A stretch of DNA of 64,000 nucleotides from Sapria himalayana (taxonomy: Eukaryota; Streptophyta; Magnoliopsida; Malpighiales; Rafflesiaceae), in contig JAREIK010003356.1 in NCBI GenBank assembly GCA_029783825.1, positions 1,249,516 to 1,313,515 on the forward strand, written 5' to 3'. Positions 1-13,863 of the stretch are shown one piece after another. The position numbers were made by a program, and so were the translations under genes. A model generated the notes under the pieces. That model did no database searches, was not told the DNA's origin, and saw only the letters and a program-made list of their open reading frames with translations. The first letter of the stretch is position 1, and each line of letters opens with the position of its first letter.

Positions 1-3000
1 TAGTTAAATAGATAGAAAGAAAAAAAGAAAGAAAGCTAGATAGATAGATAGATAGATAGACATATATAATGAAAGATAGATAAAAAGAAAGAAAGATAGA
101 TAAATAGATAGACATGTAAATGGACATGCAAATAGATTGATAGACATACACAATGATAGATAGATAGATAGACATATAGATATATAGATAAATATAAATA
201 GTTAGACAAATAGATAGATAGATTGACAGACATAGAGAAAGGCAAATTGGTAAAAAATAGAAAGATAGATAGATGATAGATAGACAAACAAAAATACTAA
301 CTTATAGAAATATAGATATAAAGATATATAGAAATACACATATTTTGATAGATAGAAAGATAGATATACGGATAGATAAACAATTTGATAAACAGATCTT
401 TAGTCACATAGTTTGATATATTAGGTAGATAGATAGACAGAAAAACAGAGAGACAGACATATAGATAGATAGATAGAGTGACTAATATCTAGATAATTAG
501 TTAGATAGATATATAGAAAGATAGATAAACAATTAATTAAATAGATAGATAGACAAATAGATAGATAAATAAACAGATAGATAGATTAATAGATACATAG
601 ATAGACAGATAGATAGATAGATAGATAGATAGAAAGATTGTTTGATATACAGATTAATAGACATATAGATAAAGAGATAGATTGATCAATAGATTGATTG
701 ATTGATTTACAGGTTGATAGATAGATTGATAGACAAATTCATAGAAAAATTGATAGTCATATAAATAATAGATAGATAGAAAGATATATAGATATACAAA
801 TAGATTGATTGATAGATATATAGTAAGATAAATAGGCAAATAGATAAATAGATAGACTGATATATTGATTGATTGATTGATTGATTGATTGAAAAATAGA
901 TAGATAGATTGATTGATTGAAAAATAGATATATAGATATATAGATAGAAAATAGATATATAGAAAATAGATAGATAGATATATAGATAGATAAACAGATA
1001 GATAGGTAGATAAATATACACATAGATATGAACATAGACATATAGATAGATAGACAGATAAATAGATTGTCATATAGTTAGATAGATAGATAGAGAAATA
1101 AATAGTTAGAGTGATACATAGATATATATATATATAGAATGGTAGGTATATAAATAGATAGGTAGATATATAGAGAGATTGATAAATAGATAGATATATA
1201 GTCAAATAGATAGATAGACAGATAGATAGATAGACATATTAATATATCAGAAATAGGTAGATATACATATAGATAGATAGATAAAAAGATAGATAGATCA
1301 ATAAACACATAGATATATAGAGAGAGACATATAGACTGATACATAAAAAGCCAATAAACTTATAGACACATAGATATATATACAATTAGAAAGATAGATA
1401 GATAGTTAGATAGATAGATAGATAGATAGAAAAATAGATATATAGATAGACTGATAGATAGATACACTGATAGATAGAAAGATTGATAGATAGACATATA
1501 GACAAATAGAAACATAAACACATAAACAGATAAATAGTTAGATAGACAGATAGACACATAGAATATTGATAGATTGTAAAATAAAGAGAGAGACAGTTAG
1601 ATAGATAGATAGGCAAATAAAGAGATAGACAAATATAATGATGGATAAATAGATAGATAAACAGATAGATAGATAGAAATATAGATAGATTCATTGTAGA
1701 CTAATAGATAGATAAAATATATATCCAAATAGATAGATAGCTTGATATATAGATAGATAGATAAACAACTATATAGTTAGATAGATAGATAGACAGATGG
1801 ATATTTGGATAAATATATAGGTAGATAGAAAGATAGACATAGAGATAGACAGATAGACAGATAAACACTTAGATAAATAGATAAATAGATAGATGTCTTT
1901 ATAGATAGAAATATGTACTTATTTATAGATAGACAAATATATAGAGAGATAGATAGGTAGATAGACTAAAAGACTAATAGAAAAAAGATAGATAGATAGA
2001 CAGATAGATAGGCAGACATATAGATAGATACATATATTATAGATAGATATAAATAAAAATAAATATATAGATAGATAGACATATAAACCAATACAGATAT
2101 AGATATATAAAAATATACAAATATAGCCAGATAAACATAAAGACCATAAGACAAATAGACAAATAGATAGACAAATGGATAGTTATATATATATAAATAT
2201 ATAGATAGACAGATAGATAGCTAGATACATAGATAGATAGAAAGACAGACAGACAGATAGATAGATAAATAGATCGATAGATAGATACACAATTAGATAA
2301 ATATACAGATAAATAGATAGATGGTTAGTTAGTTAGATAGATAGATAGATAAAATATAGGAAGTTAGTAATATAGATAAATAAAAATATAGATAGATAGA
2401 TAGATAAACAAATATATAAATAAACAAAAAGACACATAAAGGAAAACAAATAAACTTTCTAATAAATACAAAGATAGATAGACAAACATAAGAATATATA
2501 TACAAATAGATAGATAGACAGATAGAAAGATAGATTGTAGGAAAATAAAGAAATAGAAATATAGAGAGATATGAAAATAGAGAAATAGACTAATTTACAG
2601 ATAGATAGATATATAGATAGGCTGATAGCAAAAAAAAGATAGATAGATAAACAAATAGACTGATAGATCATTAGACATATCGATAGTTAGATAGATAGCT
2701 AGATATACAGATAGATAGTTAAAAAGATACAAAGCTATATAGATAGATAGATAAAAAAAATGTTATATTTATAGATATATAGATATTTAGATAGACTAAT
2801 AGACATATAGATAGATAGACAAATAGACAAATAGATAGATAGTTAGATAGATATATAGACATATAGATAGATAAACATATATATAGATAGATAGATATAC
2901 ATTTAGATATATAGACAAATAGATATATAAACAGATAGATAGATAGACCGATAGATAGATATATAGATATTTAGATATTTAGATATTTAGATATATAGAT

Positions 3001-4613
3001 ATCTAAATATATAGATAGACTAATATATAAATATATAGATATAAAGCAGGCAAATAGATCAATATTCAAATTGTGTTCTAAAAAGATATACAAATAATTT
3101 GATAGACTGATAGAAAGATGAATAGTTTGATTGATTGAAAAATAGCTAAATAAATAGATAAATAGTTATATAGATTGATAGATTTATAAAAAGAGTTGCA
3201 TTTAAACACATAAAAACATATATACATAGACACATAGACATATAGACATATTTACATATATATGGATATACAAATAGACATATATAATGATAGATAAATA
3301 GACATATAGACAAATAGATAGATAGATAGGAAAATAGAGAGATAGATAGTTATACATATAGATAGATTGACACAATGATAGATAAATGGAATGAAAAGCA
3401 AATAGACTAAAAGATATATATATATATATATATATATAGATAAATAGACAGATGGATAGTTACACAAATTGATAAATAGGCTGATAGATTCACAGATTGT
3501 CAGGTAGACAAATAGACATATAGATAGATAGGTTTATAGGAAGATAAGTTTATAAACATATATAAAAAAGACAAATAGATAGATAGACATATAAATGGAT
3601 AGATAGACAAATAAAATAATAGATAGATTGATTGATATAAAGATAAATAGATTGATAGATTGATAGACAAATATATAGATAGGCAGATAGGTAATTAAAT
3701 AGAAATATTGATCGACATGTCGATAGATAGATATATAGAAAGCTAGATAGATAGATATATTGATAAGTAGATAGATAGATAAATAGATAGATAAATATAC
3801 ATATATTTAGATGAACAAATAGTCAGATACACACATAGATTGGAAAATATATAGATAGATAGATGATAGATTGATAGATAGATAAACAGATTAATAAATT
3901 AATAAATAGATAGAGAGATTAATAGATCGGTAGATAATTAGATAGATTGATTAACTGATAGATAGAAAGATAGTTAGTAAGTTAGTTAGTTAGATCGATA
4001 GATAGTTAGAAGAAATATAAATAGTTAGATAGTTATATCGATAGATTGATCTACAAATAGACATTTAGATAAAAAAATATATTTTGAATGATAGATAAGT
4101 AAATAAAAAAATAATCAAATAGATAGATACAAATGTAGATTGATATACAGATAGATGATAGAGAAATAGATAGAAAGATACATAGATAGTTAGATATTTT
4201 AATAAATAGAGAGAAAGAAAGAAAAACAAATAGACTGATAGATTGATAGACTAATAGACTAATAAATAGATATATATATAGACATATCGATAGATACACT
4301 AATAAACACATAGATAGATAGACATATTGTCTAATATAGTAATAGAGAGAAAGATAGTTACTTAATTTGATAGAATGATAGTTAGAAAATTAAACATATA
4401 GATATATAGATAGATAGATAGATAGATAAATAGATAGACAAATAGATAGATAGATATATAGATAAATAGATAGACAAATAGATAGACAGATAGGTAGATC
4501 AATAAATTTATAGATTTATAGATATATATATATATATATAGTAAGATAAATAAATAGATAGATCAAGATATATTTAAATAGATAGATATACTAATAGAAA
4601 GATATGCAGATAG

Positions 4614-4615
<2 letters not shown>

Positions 4616-4666
<51 letters not shown>
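4616..4666. repeat. Compound (CA)n-(TA)n microsatellite
   Basis: A pure CA dinucleotide run passes directly into a TA run inside the GATA array. It is one of the few perfect simple repeats in otherwise degenerate satellite, so it is probably a young slippage expansion. Confidence 0.95.
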
Positions 4667-4786
4667 AAGATTGATAGATAGATAGGTTCATAGAAATATA
4701 GATATATATATATATATAGATAAATAGACAGATGGATATATAATGTGATTTACCAATAAATATATAGAGACTTAAACACATAGAAA

Positions 4787-4978
4787 GATAGATAAACATA
4801 TGGCTAGATAGCTAGAATGATAGATAGACATATATACAATAATATAGAAATACATATAGATTGATATATAGAAAGAAAGAAAGATAGATAAACATATGGC
4901 TAGATAGCTAGAATGATAGATAGACATATATACAATAATATAGAAATACATATAGATTGATATATAGAAAGAAAGAAA
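4787..4978. repeat. Exact 96-bp tandem duplication inside array A
   Basis: Two adjacent 96-bp units (4787-4882 and 4883-4978) read as identical, including the irregular portions with CATATGGCTAG and a GAAAGAAAGAAA run. The surrounding satellite is degenerate, so an identical long unit indicates a recent local duplication by unequal exchange or slippage. Confidence 0.9.
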
Positions 4979-5398
4979 GATAGATATATAGATAGATAGA
5001 TAGACAGATATGTAACTAGATAGAAAGATACAAAAATAAAAAGTTAGATAGACAAATTGATAATTAGATAGATAGAGAGATAGATTGATAAAGATATATA
5101 GATAGATAGATATATATGTATATATATATATATAGATTGAAAGATAGAAAGGTAGATAGATAACTAGAGAGATAGATAGATAGATTGATTGATAAATAGA
5201 CACATTGAAAAGTAGACAAATTGAAACATAGAGAGATAGATAGAGAAACAAAAATGCATAAAATAGAAATACATATAGATAGATTTACAAATAGACATAT
5301 AGACAAACAAATAGATAGATAGATATATAGATAGGTAGAAAGTTAGATATATACATTGATAGATAGATAGAAAGACAGATAGATAGATAAAAATTAGA

Positions 5399-5401
5399 TA
5401 G
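5399..5401. repeat. Left 3-bp target-site duplication (TAG) of CACTA-1
   Basis: TAG directly precedes the CACTTCGACAAAA terminus and is repeated at 18424-18426 after the right terminus. CACTA elements make 3-bp duplications. Removing the element plus one TAG gives a continuous in-phase GATA run. Confidence 0.85.
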
Positions 5402-5690
5402 CACTTCGACAAAAAACATATTCAATGACGCTTAGAAACATCATTAATGATATTTCATGTCACTTATCGAAAGTGTAATCCGCTAGCCTGTAATAATAAG
5501 TATTTGCCTATAATGTCATTTTTTAGAAGTGTCATTGAAAAGAACCTTGATGCTAAAAAAACTATAATTGTTTATTATACCAATCTACCTTGATACTTAG
5601 AGAAATGTCATTATTTGTTGTATTAATCTTAAATTATTTGAATACAAAGACACTTAGTAAAAGTGTCAAGGAAGATAATGCTTTAATTAA
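5402..5690. repeat. Left terminus and subterminal region of CACTA-1
   Basis: It starts with CACTTCGACAAAA, then has an AATGACG motif also seen near the right end (ATGACG), then several short inverted motifs, for example GACACTTAG facing AAGTGTC at 5649-5671. In this family the subterminal repeats are bound by the TNPA-type protein. The first bases deviate from the CACTACAA consensus, so this end is somewhat decayed. Confidence 0.8.
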
Positions 5691-7239
5691 ATATTAATTT
5701 AATAATTGTTTAAATAAATTTTCACCTATTATTGTAATAATGCATGCACATAAGAAAAACATACGTTCCAATCCATACCAAGATTTTAGTTTTTAATTAC
5801 AATGGGGAACTTGTACTTCTTACATTTCATAAACAAAAAAAATATCACAATTTCAACATTCATATCTTTAATTCAATTCAAATTTTCTTATATATGCAAC
5901 CCAATTGTGACTTATCTCCAAGAAACTACTTCATTCTAGCTTGGCTAAGTTGGAAGTTTATTTCCTAAAAAGGCAACCTACATACAAAAAGATGAACTAT
6001 AATCAATTACACTTGCAGAAAAAAAAATATTATAGAGCATTGGAAAATAAAAATGAAGGAATGATAATAACATTTCATGAAAATAATTTATATAATAATT
6101 GACATATATGATAAAAAAAATTTAACAACAACAAAAACAAATTAGTAGTAATGGGTAAAATAGAAACCAAGAGATTTATCATTTATGACATAAAAGTTGA
6201 TCAATTATGGTAAAATACAAATCAATAATAATCCATTAAAAACATATATGTGTGTAGTGAGTTGAAAGATCAATAGTCACAAACTACTTGAAGAAACACT
6301 ACAAAAACAAATTAAATTTAATAAAATGAAAAGTTAAATTACAAGCCATCTTCCCAATACTTTAAAAAAACTCAATTAGATGCTATGTAATGTAATTTCG
6401 AGTTCTATTGATTACACATATATAGTAATCCATCAACTTATAGTTTTAGATTCATTAATAAAATAAAAGGCTATGCAATAAAAAAAATTTGTGCCTTGAA
6501 AAAATCATTGTGTTTTATAAGGGTGACAATGTAACTTACAATGGTGTGGTAAAGTATTGAAGCCAAAAGTTGAAATCTTCATGTTTTCCATAGCCAATCA
6601 ACTAAAAAAATCTATAGTTGACAATGAAAACAAAAGATAATATGATAACAATAAAGTTCCAATTGCATATTCCATGTTAAAATATTTAATATAAAGAAAG
6701 AAGTAATAAACTTGATATCATAATGAAAAAAACATTTATTATCACAATAGTTCATGGACCATTCCAAAGTTGGAAGATCTTCTAACTTCACCAAAAAAAA
6801 GTTTCCCTTTAGACACCTATGAATCATGCATACAATATGCTAACTTAATTTAACTATTGGAAATTAAAGAAATATCATGAATGTGGAAGGAAAATACTAT
6901 AAAGTCTTCAAATGATTATGTCAAATAATTTACATTCAGTCATAGTTTGGTTCAAAAGAGAGATAAAGTATGAACCTCATCAAAAGTGATAGTTGGATAT
7001 GCCAAAATTTGTTCATGCTTCAATACAAAAAGGTGTCCTCAAAGCTTTTCAAACCGAGGAAAGTATTAATTGAGTCACCAACATCACCCATTCAGATCAT
7101 ACTTCATTCAACTCATAATTGTTGTATGATTTTTTCCCATGAAACTATTAAAAGTAAAGTAATAGTTTCATCAATTACATTGGAAAATAAAATAACCATT
7201 GATATATTGAGAACCAACAAATCAACACATGCATTTGTT
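5691..7239. other. AT-rich left part of CACTA-1, no gene recognised
   Basis: This lies between the left subterminal repeats and the Ulp1-like remnant. It probably holds the 3' end and trailer of the minus-strand protease gene, because the family normally continues past the catalytic Cys exon, but no clear homology could be read. Short plus-strand open frames at 5744-5968 and 6970-7254 show no family features and are taken as chance. Confidence 0.6.
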
Positions 7240-8280
7240 GTAAGACATCCTTGATCAAGAATGATATCTCTCATATATCTCATCACATAGTATCCACATT
7301 CAAAACTACCTAGTTGTATCGGACACTAAATAGATAAAAAAAATCATTATATTTATATGGAGTTACTTGCAAGTCATATTGTACAAGTTTAAAATTAAGA
7401 AGATGACACTAAATATTTTATTACTCAGTTTATATGAGTTATTTACCCATAATACAACCCATTTAGGCTCTCTTTTTGATGATTTATGTTTTTTAAGTGG
7501 ATGAATTCTTAGAGCCCTACATGAAGAAAATTATTTTTATTACCAACTATGCTTCATTCTATAATATTAAGGGAAAAACTTACATATTACCAATGTCTTT
7601 AAGATCATTTGAAGGTTGATGAGTGTGACTACATATCAATTATAATTTGATAAATATGCATACTTATAAGCTTATTTATGTTTAATAACTTACACTTGGT
7701 TATATGGAATAAAAACAAAATCAGCATTATTTGCATTCATCAACCGATTAGCTATAACCCTTGACCTATTTTTCTTGCTTGCTTCTCCCATTCCAGCTTT
7801 GGAAACCAAGGTCAGATTTACAAAAATAAATCGCTCTGCCTCTTTAGCATCAACCATCTTTTTATGTAAGTGTCTAATTTAATTTCACACAATTTTTAAA
7901 AGTTTTAATATTTTAATGTAACTGAAATTAATTACAATTCTCATTATGAAAAATTAAAGCATAAATAAGATAGTTAAAATATATGAAAATTATATTAAAT
8001 ATTTCTCTTACCATATATAGAACATAAGGAAATTAAATGACACCTATATTGATGAAATTATGATATCCATATCTTCTTTCATGTGGAAGGTCTTAAAAGA
8101 CTCTCCAAAAACATCCTCTATGATTTCTACTACATGTACCTTCTCATCCTTTAACAACAGCCCAAGAAATGTAGCAAAGTTCTTGATATCTACAGGGTTC
8201 TTATCCTTAAAACTCAATGTTTTCTCTTTATTCCTCTGTTTCTTAAATTTTTTTGAATCCCATCAAACATAACATATCAT
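7240..8280 (-). pseudogene. Ulp1-like (C48) cysteine protease region of CACTA-1, degraded
   Basis: Several exon-like pieces can be read on the minus strand. The piece at about 8270-8065 reads FKDKNPVDIKNFATFLGLLL. The piece at 7860-7700 contains FVNLTLVSKAGMGEASKKNR and ends VFIPYN. A short basic exon near 7530-7440 reads HPLKKHKSSKREPKW. The piece at 7324-7240 reads CPIQLGSFECGYYVMRYMRD and follows a TTTAG acceptor. The last is the Gln...Glu-Cys-Gly block holding the catalytic Cys of Ulp1/SENP-like proteases found in many plant transposons. The His and Asp region, expected about 7550-7690, is not readable, so this is probably inactive. Similar fusions to a TNPA-like part are common in plant CACTA families, so this may be the 3' half of the gene at 8350-10223. 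Confidence 0.75.
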
Positions 8281-8349
8281 TGTGTATATAAGAATTTTCC
8301 TAAATAAAATAGTTTTTATATCAGTAACAAGAAATTTGTTATTTAAAAA

Positions 8350-10223
8350 AAATCACATACCCAGATGAGATGAGTAGTAAGAATGAATAATTGGGCAGGC
8401 CATAAATTTTTGATGCCCAATAGCACCTCCAATAATGGTAATTTGGCTTGGAATAGGTACAAAAAGTAATGCATTTGGATCATAAGAAACATCCACAGCA
8501 ACAAGGAAGTTAGCACCACATTCAAGTACTATTGGTCCAGCTACAACTACATTTTCTTTTGTCCCTATGGCCAATTGACATTTCCTAACCTATAAAATGA
8601 AACAATATTGTTTAGTTATATGCAATCATCTAAAGTTGATAATTTCCAAGTAGGAAAGAATTAGTTAGACAAAATTGAGTTATCATATTTAATGAGCTTA
8701 TTAATATAATTTATTATACAAACATATACTGTAACATTACTTCTATATAGGAATTAATCAACTAGGTAAGTTGATATGAAAATTATGAGTTTGTGTTAAC
8801 ACATTTTTATTATAGAACATAATATTAATTACAACTTACCTTATTTGCTTTTAGCATTGGAGGAGTGTGGTCATCTACTCGACATTTTGGTTGCTCAACA
8901 ATTTCAGGAAGGACAATATATTTTTGCGGCATGTTAGAGCTACTAACATTAGATTGTGGTGTGGTCGGTACCATATGAGAGAGTTGGAATAAAATTTTTA
9001 CCTCAAACTTTGATTATCGCTCTTGCGATTCTTTCATAAATTCCCGCAAACCACGATCTACCATAGAATGAATATATTGTCGTGGTGCATAATGCTTTCC
9101 TTTAGCAAGTACTCGACCACTATATTCAGGAGTTCCCAATGCTTCAATAAGTATGTCATTTCCATTAAAACTCAAACTACTTTCTTGTGACTGTTGCATC
9201 ATCTTATCCTAAAACACAATGATGTTATAAAATTTAATGTCATATTGGTTAATATAAATAAGTTATTAACGTAAATGAAATATATGTTACATAACTTATA
9301 CTTGCAATCTTCTCCACTACCGGAATGACCACTTCATCATAAGTGCCATCTTTTTTCTCCATTGCTTTCTTCCTTCTATCAATGACTTTAGTAAAGCCGG
9401 TTGCTACCAACTTTTAAAATATTGAAATTGTAAATTAACAACATCTTTAACTTACCATCTCTTCCTCAAGACCAGCATATCCCTTCCTACTAAGATGATG
9501 AATATAAATATGCTTTTTCCTTCTTTATTTTTGAACTTCCCTCAACTCCTTCAAATTTTATTTCATATTAAGTAAAGAAAATATGAGTATATGATATGAA
9601 AATAATTAGAAATTTACCTTAAATCTTTGAGACAATCTTTCTTTGAAAAAAATTGTCCAATCTTCATCTTCAATTAAACTATATTCAACTGGTGGTTTTT
9701 TCAGAATCTCTAGTTGGTCTTTGAAAGGAATGATATACTTTGCAGTCAACATGTTCTTGAATGATCTAAAGCACATGCTCATTGATTTAATACAATAAGT
9801 TCTACTTTTACAATCCAATGTAAATGCAGCCTAGAAGTAATGAACATCATTATTAGTTGTTAAAAAAATTTGCAAATAGAATTAGAAAACATTATAGATA
9901 GAAAAAAAATACTAGTTTACCTCAATGGAGTCCCACAATTTATTCTTCAATTACTTAGGTACATGGTGTCAAGTGTTATATCTAATTGGGACCATGGTAA
10001 ATGACAATATACCTAAATAACTTGTGAGATGCACAGGAACTTGTCCAACATAAACACCATCAATATTATACTTTACTGCAAGTTTTATTCCTTTGCTCCT
10101 ATTCTTGATAATCATAGTCTTTCTTGTTATCCCTCTACATCTCTTTCTCGTAGTTGCTTTATCTTGTTGTTCTTTATCCATACCTATCATAAAAATATTT
10201 ATAATGTTTAAATAAAAGTACAA
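8350..10223 (-). pseudogene. TNPA-like / Ptta-En-Spm plant transposase protein, multi-exon, broken
   Basis: Exon-like blocks run on the minus strand from 10223 downward. They include RGITRKTMIIKNRSKGIKLA and VHLTSYLGILSFTMVPIRY (10211-9969); KSMSMCFRSFKNMLTAKYI with EDEDWTIFFKERLSQRFKV (9832-9606); SRKGYAGLEEEM (about 9550-9460); IDRRKKAMEKKDGTYDEVV (about 9410-9295); EALGTPEYSGRV and APRQYIHSMVDRG (9208-9000); QKYIVLPEIVEQPKCRV (about 8990-8850); and QLAIGTKENVVVAGPIV (8590-8353). This order matches the plant transposase (Ptta/En/Spm) domain followed by the TNP1/En/Spm domain. That protein is thought to bind subterminal repeats. Two stops fall around 9925-9970 (the expected TWH reads T-stop-H), and another near 9530. 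It lies directly downstream of the transposase gene on the same strand. Confidence 0.8.
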
Positions 10224-10470
10224 AAATACATAACAAAAATTTAAAGAATATAAAATTAACTAATTTAAGGCATTACCTAATCAGTTGCTTTGCATAAAAG
10301 ATAATACTGTCAATGTTTTGAATAATGTCAACCTGACGTTATCTAAAATTGAAAGCATAACAATCATTTAGTAACAAAGAGAAATAAATTAACTAGTAAG
10401 CATGCATTTACACTACAAAATACTATAGTAGCATATCAATTCACAATACCATAAATAAGCTACAATTTGT

Positions 10471-13400
10471 TTACATATATGATTTGTTCTCAGCCCAAAT
10501 TCTCTCACAATCATCTCGAATACAAATTTGATCAGAGTCATCCATTGCATCAAATAATTCAACTTGTGGCAAAGAAGATAAGACTGGACTATGTTCAATA
10601 GAAATGTTCATAGGATCATCATCATTTGCTCTTTCTGTGAAGTCTTGTTGAGGGGTTGACAAAACAATTGACCATCTTGGATTAAGCTAATCTTGTACAT
10701 AGAAGACTTTCTTAGCTTGGGAGGCTAATGTGAATGAATCTATCTTATGAGCCACTCTACTAAAGTCACATAAGGTAAACCCAAGATCATCGACTTTGAT
10801 TCCATTCTTATTATCAACACAATCACACTTGAAGACTGTAATTCTGAACATAGTATAATCAAGGTCCCAAATCTCAATAATAACTTCATAGAAACAAAGC
10901 TCCCTGAAAATAGGATTATTATCCTTAGCACTAGTAATTTGCATGGTCGTTGCTACAATACTAACTCTACTATTTTGGGTAGCTCGTAAATCATCACGGT
11001 CCTTGGTATTATATTGACACCCATTGATGACATAACTATTATACTTCATCACATTATGGCTTGGACCATCAGCTATCCATTTAAGGGTTTCAGATACAGG
11101 TTCATTATTTCCAATTGCAACTTCAACCTATAGAAATAAGTTCCAGTTATCATTTATATGTTAACCATTAATGTAAAAGTTATGGAAAATTTAAGAAACT
11201 ATTGTAGTACCTTTTGTCATAACCAAAAGGTAAAAGTACGGGCATACTCATCATGTAACCACTTTTGCCTTTTTAATTGATGTTAATGTTTCACTTTCAG
11301 CCATTGCATGTGCTCGCTATGAAGGCATGTATAATAATTAAATAATTAGAGTAATATATTATATGTACACCAAATAAAGAAACAAAAAGTTAGTGGTGCT
11401 TACTCAATATAAGGTTGGATGATTGAGGTATTTTCCAATACATAATGATGTGCTTGTAACCATAAATTGGAATCGACCTTCATAGCATGACCTTCGAATA
11501 TTGGTGCCCCGACTTTTTGGTCAATGTTTGAACTACTAAGAATTTCAATTGCATCCACATTTGATAAGTACTCTATACAAAACTCGATTCATTCTTCTGC
11601 AATATAGCATTCAGCAATACAACCTTCAGGTCGAGTATGATTTCGTACATAGCCTTTTAACACTTTCATAAACCTTTCAAATGGGTACATCCACCTAAAG
11701 TAAACCGGTCCAAAAAGTCTCACTTCTCTTACAAGATGCACAGTAAGATGCACCATGATATCAAAGAATGAAGGTGGGGAAGTACTTTTCAAACAAGAAT
11801 AATATCACCACTATCTCATTTTGTAACTCATCTAATGAAGGAACATCAACGACTTTACTAAAGAGAGCATTGAAAAAGAAACTCAATCTACAAATGACAT
11901 TCCTCACATGCTTGGGCAAGATAGAACGTAACAAAACCAGCTAAAATTGTTGTATTAATGCATGATAGTCATGAGATTTTAATCCATAAAGTTTCACGTC
12001 TTCCATTGACACGAGGTTTCGAAGGTTAGAACAATATCCATAAGGAACTTTCAATTGCGAAAGTGTTTGGCAAAACACCTTTTCCATAGTAGAAAGTGTA
12101 TAACATGCAGGAGGGAGATATGTTCTCTTTGATTCAAACCTTGGTGCCAATTCACTCCTTAAGCCTATTCTACGAGATCCAAGCAAGAATTAAGCTCATC
12201 CTTTGTCTTACCTACAATGTTGAGTAAGGTACAAATAATGCTTTCACAAATATTTTTCTCAATATGCATTATATCCAAATTATGACGAACATGAAGATAT
12301 TCCCAATACTGAAGATCAAAGAATATGGACTTCTTTTTCCAACAATTTATATTGTTGATTTTAGATTTACCTCGATTAACCTTTTTTTCCCCCAAGAATT
12401 GCAAATTCCATTATTATTTTTAATATTTCCTCGCCAGTCAATATTTGTGGAGGTGAGCGAAACTCTTGTTTTCTAGCAAATGCTTTCTTTTGTTTCCTAT
12501 ATGGATGGTTTCTTGGAAGAAATAATCTATGTCCAGTATAGGAGTTCTTTTTTCCATGCTTTAACCTACAAGAATATGTTTCTTCTCCGCATATTGGACA
12601 ACCATAATATCCTTTAACTATGCACCCTGACATGTTTCCATATGCAGAAAAATCATTGATTATCCATAATAGAATGGCTCTTAAAGTAAAAATTTCTTCT
12701 TGATGTATATCGTAAACTTGAACTCCGACCTCCCACAATGTTATTAGATCTTATATTAGCAGTGCTAAATAGACATCAATGTCATTGCCAGGTTGTCGTG
12801 GACCTGAAATTAATAAAGATAACATCATAAATTTTCTTTTCATGCACAACCATAGAGGAAGGTTGTAAATTATCATGAGAATGGGCCAACAACTTTGTTT
12901 CCTATTAAATGAACTGTGAGGATTTATGCAATCTATAGAAATTGCAAGTCTCAAGTTTCTAGGTTCTAAGAAAAACTCAGGCCATCTGTGATCAACTTGC
13001 TTCCATGATGGTGAATCTGATGGATGATGCATTTTCCCATCAAAATTAATTTCTTCAACATGCCATATGAGCTCATTTGCAATTTTTCATGATTGAAATA
13101 TTCTTCTAAATCATAGAATTGAAGAAAAATAAAACATTACTTTTGCAAGAACTCCTTTTCTCCTCTTAGTTCCTGTGTTATCTGTCTTCCACCTCGAAGT
13201 TCCACAGGTAGGATATAAAGATGTATCTTTCAACTCATTCCGATAAAGTACACAATCATTTGGGCATGCATGCATTTTCTCATATTCCATTCCCAAAGAA
13301 TTTAATGTCTTTTTCGCTTAATACATGGACAAAGGCAATTCATTATTAAAAGGCAACATATCTCCATGTATTTGTAAAAGCTCTGAAAAGATCTTATCAG

Positions 13401-13863
13401 ACCACCCAAAACGTGCTTTCAAGTTGTATAATTTGATCAAGGCAGACAATCTTGTAAAGTTTCTGCAACCAGGATATCATGGTTTTTCTATATCTTGTAG
13501 TAATTTTGCAAATAATTCAGGATCATTTTGACAATCATCATGTTCAGCTTGAACCATTTCTATTGTACTACGTTGATCATCAAATTGAAGTCTATCATAA
13601 TGTTATGCTCTTATGGTTGGTCGGCCACTTGGAGCTGGCTCTCCATGCTAATACCATGTATGGTAACTTTGATCAATTCCAAAGAAAAATAAATGGTCTC
13701 GAATCTTTTGAGGAGTATGGAATATCATATTATCACATTGTAAGTATTGACATTTAATGGAGGTTTTATTTTCATAATTTTGTATTGCAAATGCAACAAA
13801 ACATTCAACTCCATCTTCATATTTCTTAGATCTCCTATCCTTTGAGATCCATGAATGATCCAT
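10471..13863 (-). pseudogene. TNP2-like CACTA transposase of CACTA-1, broken by stops and frameshifts
   Basis: The start at 13863 gives MDHSWISKDRRSKKYEDGVE, the N-terminal transposase-associated domain (through about 13640, with CQYLQCDN and the HTWY end). Next come CPNDCVLYRNELKDTSLYPT (about 13270-13210), HPSDSPSWKQVDHRWPEFFL and LSLLISGPRQPGNDIDVYLA (13030-12760), GYYGCPICGEETYSCRLKHG (about 12620-12550) and the KKKSIFFDLQYWEYLHVRHN, LDIMHIEKNICESI block (about 12340-12220). These make up the Transposase_21 core. A DUF4218 region (VHLVREVRLFGPVYFRWMYP, about 11760-11690) and a DUF4216 region (11052-10690) follow. The domain order and overall length fit a near-complete plant TNP2. In-frame stops (for example near 13111, 13070 and after HTWY) and frame changes make it a pseudogene. 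Some stops look like CGA to TGA changes, as expected from CpG deamination. Confidence 0.92.

Larger units (their letters stand above)
1..5398 (+). repeat. Degenerate GATA satellite, array A (open at window start)
   Basis: Nearly all of this stretch is built from tetranucleotides close to GATA (GATA, GACA, AATA, GATT, GAAA, TATA). The 4-base phase holds for long distances despite many substitutions. Small less regular islands occur, for example around 3050-3220. The complementary strand reads TATC, which has no stop codon in any frame, so it gives long meaningless open frames rich in Tyr, Leu, Ser and Ile. The array starts before the window and ends at the target duplication of the CACTA-1 element. 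Confidence 0.95.

Noticed and set aside
1..5398. CRISPR-like repeat structure
   Set aside because: The repeats are continuous tetranucleotides without unique spacers, and the sequence is a plant nuclear type.
36..5412. Many minus-strand open frames rich in Tyr, Leu, Ser and Ile in arrays A and B
   Set aside because: They are the translation of the TATC strand, which lacks stops in all frames. No start context, domains or codon signal support genes.
5744..7254. Two plus-strand open frames of 74 and 94 codons in the left part of CACTA-1
   Set aside because: No family motifs, AT-driven composition, and wrong strand relative to the element genes.
13325..13757. Plus-strand open frames within the CACTA transposase regions (also 25874-26434)
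   Set aside because: Antisense to recognisable transposase-domain coding on the minus strand.
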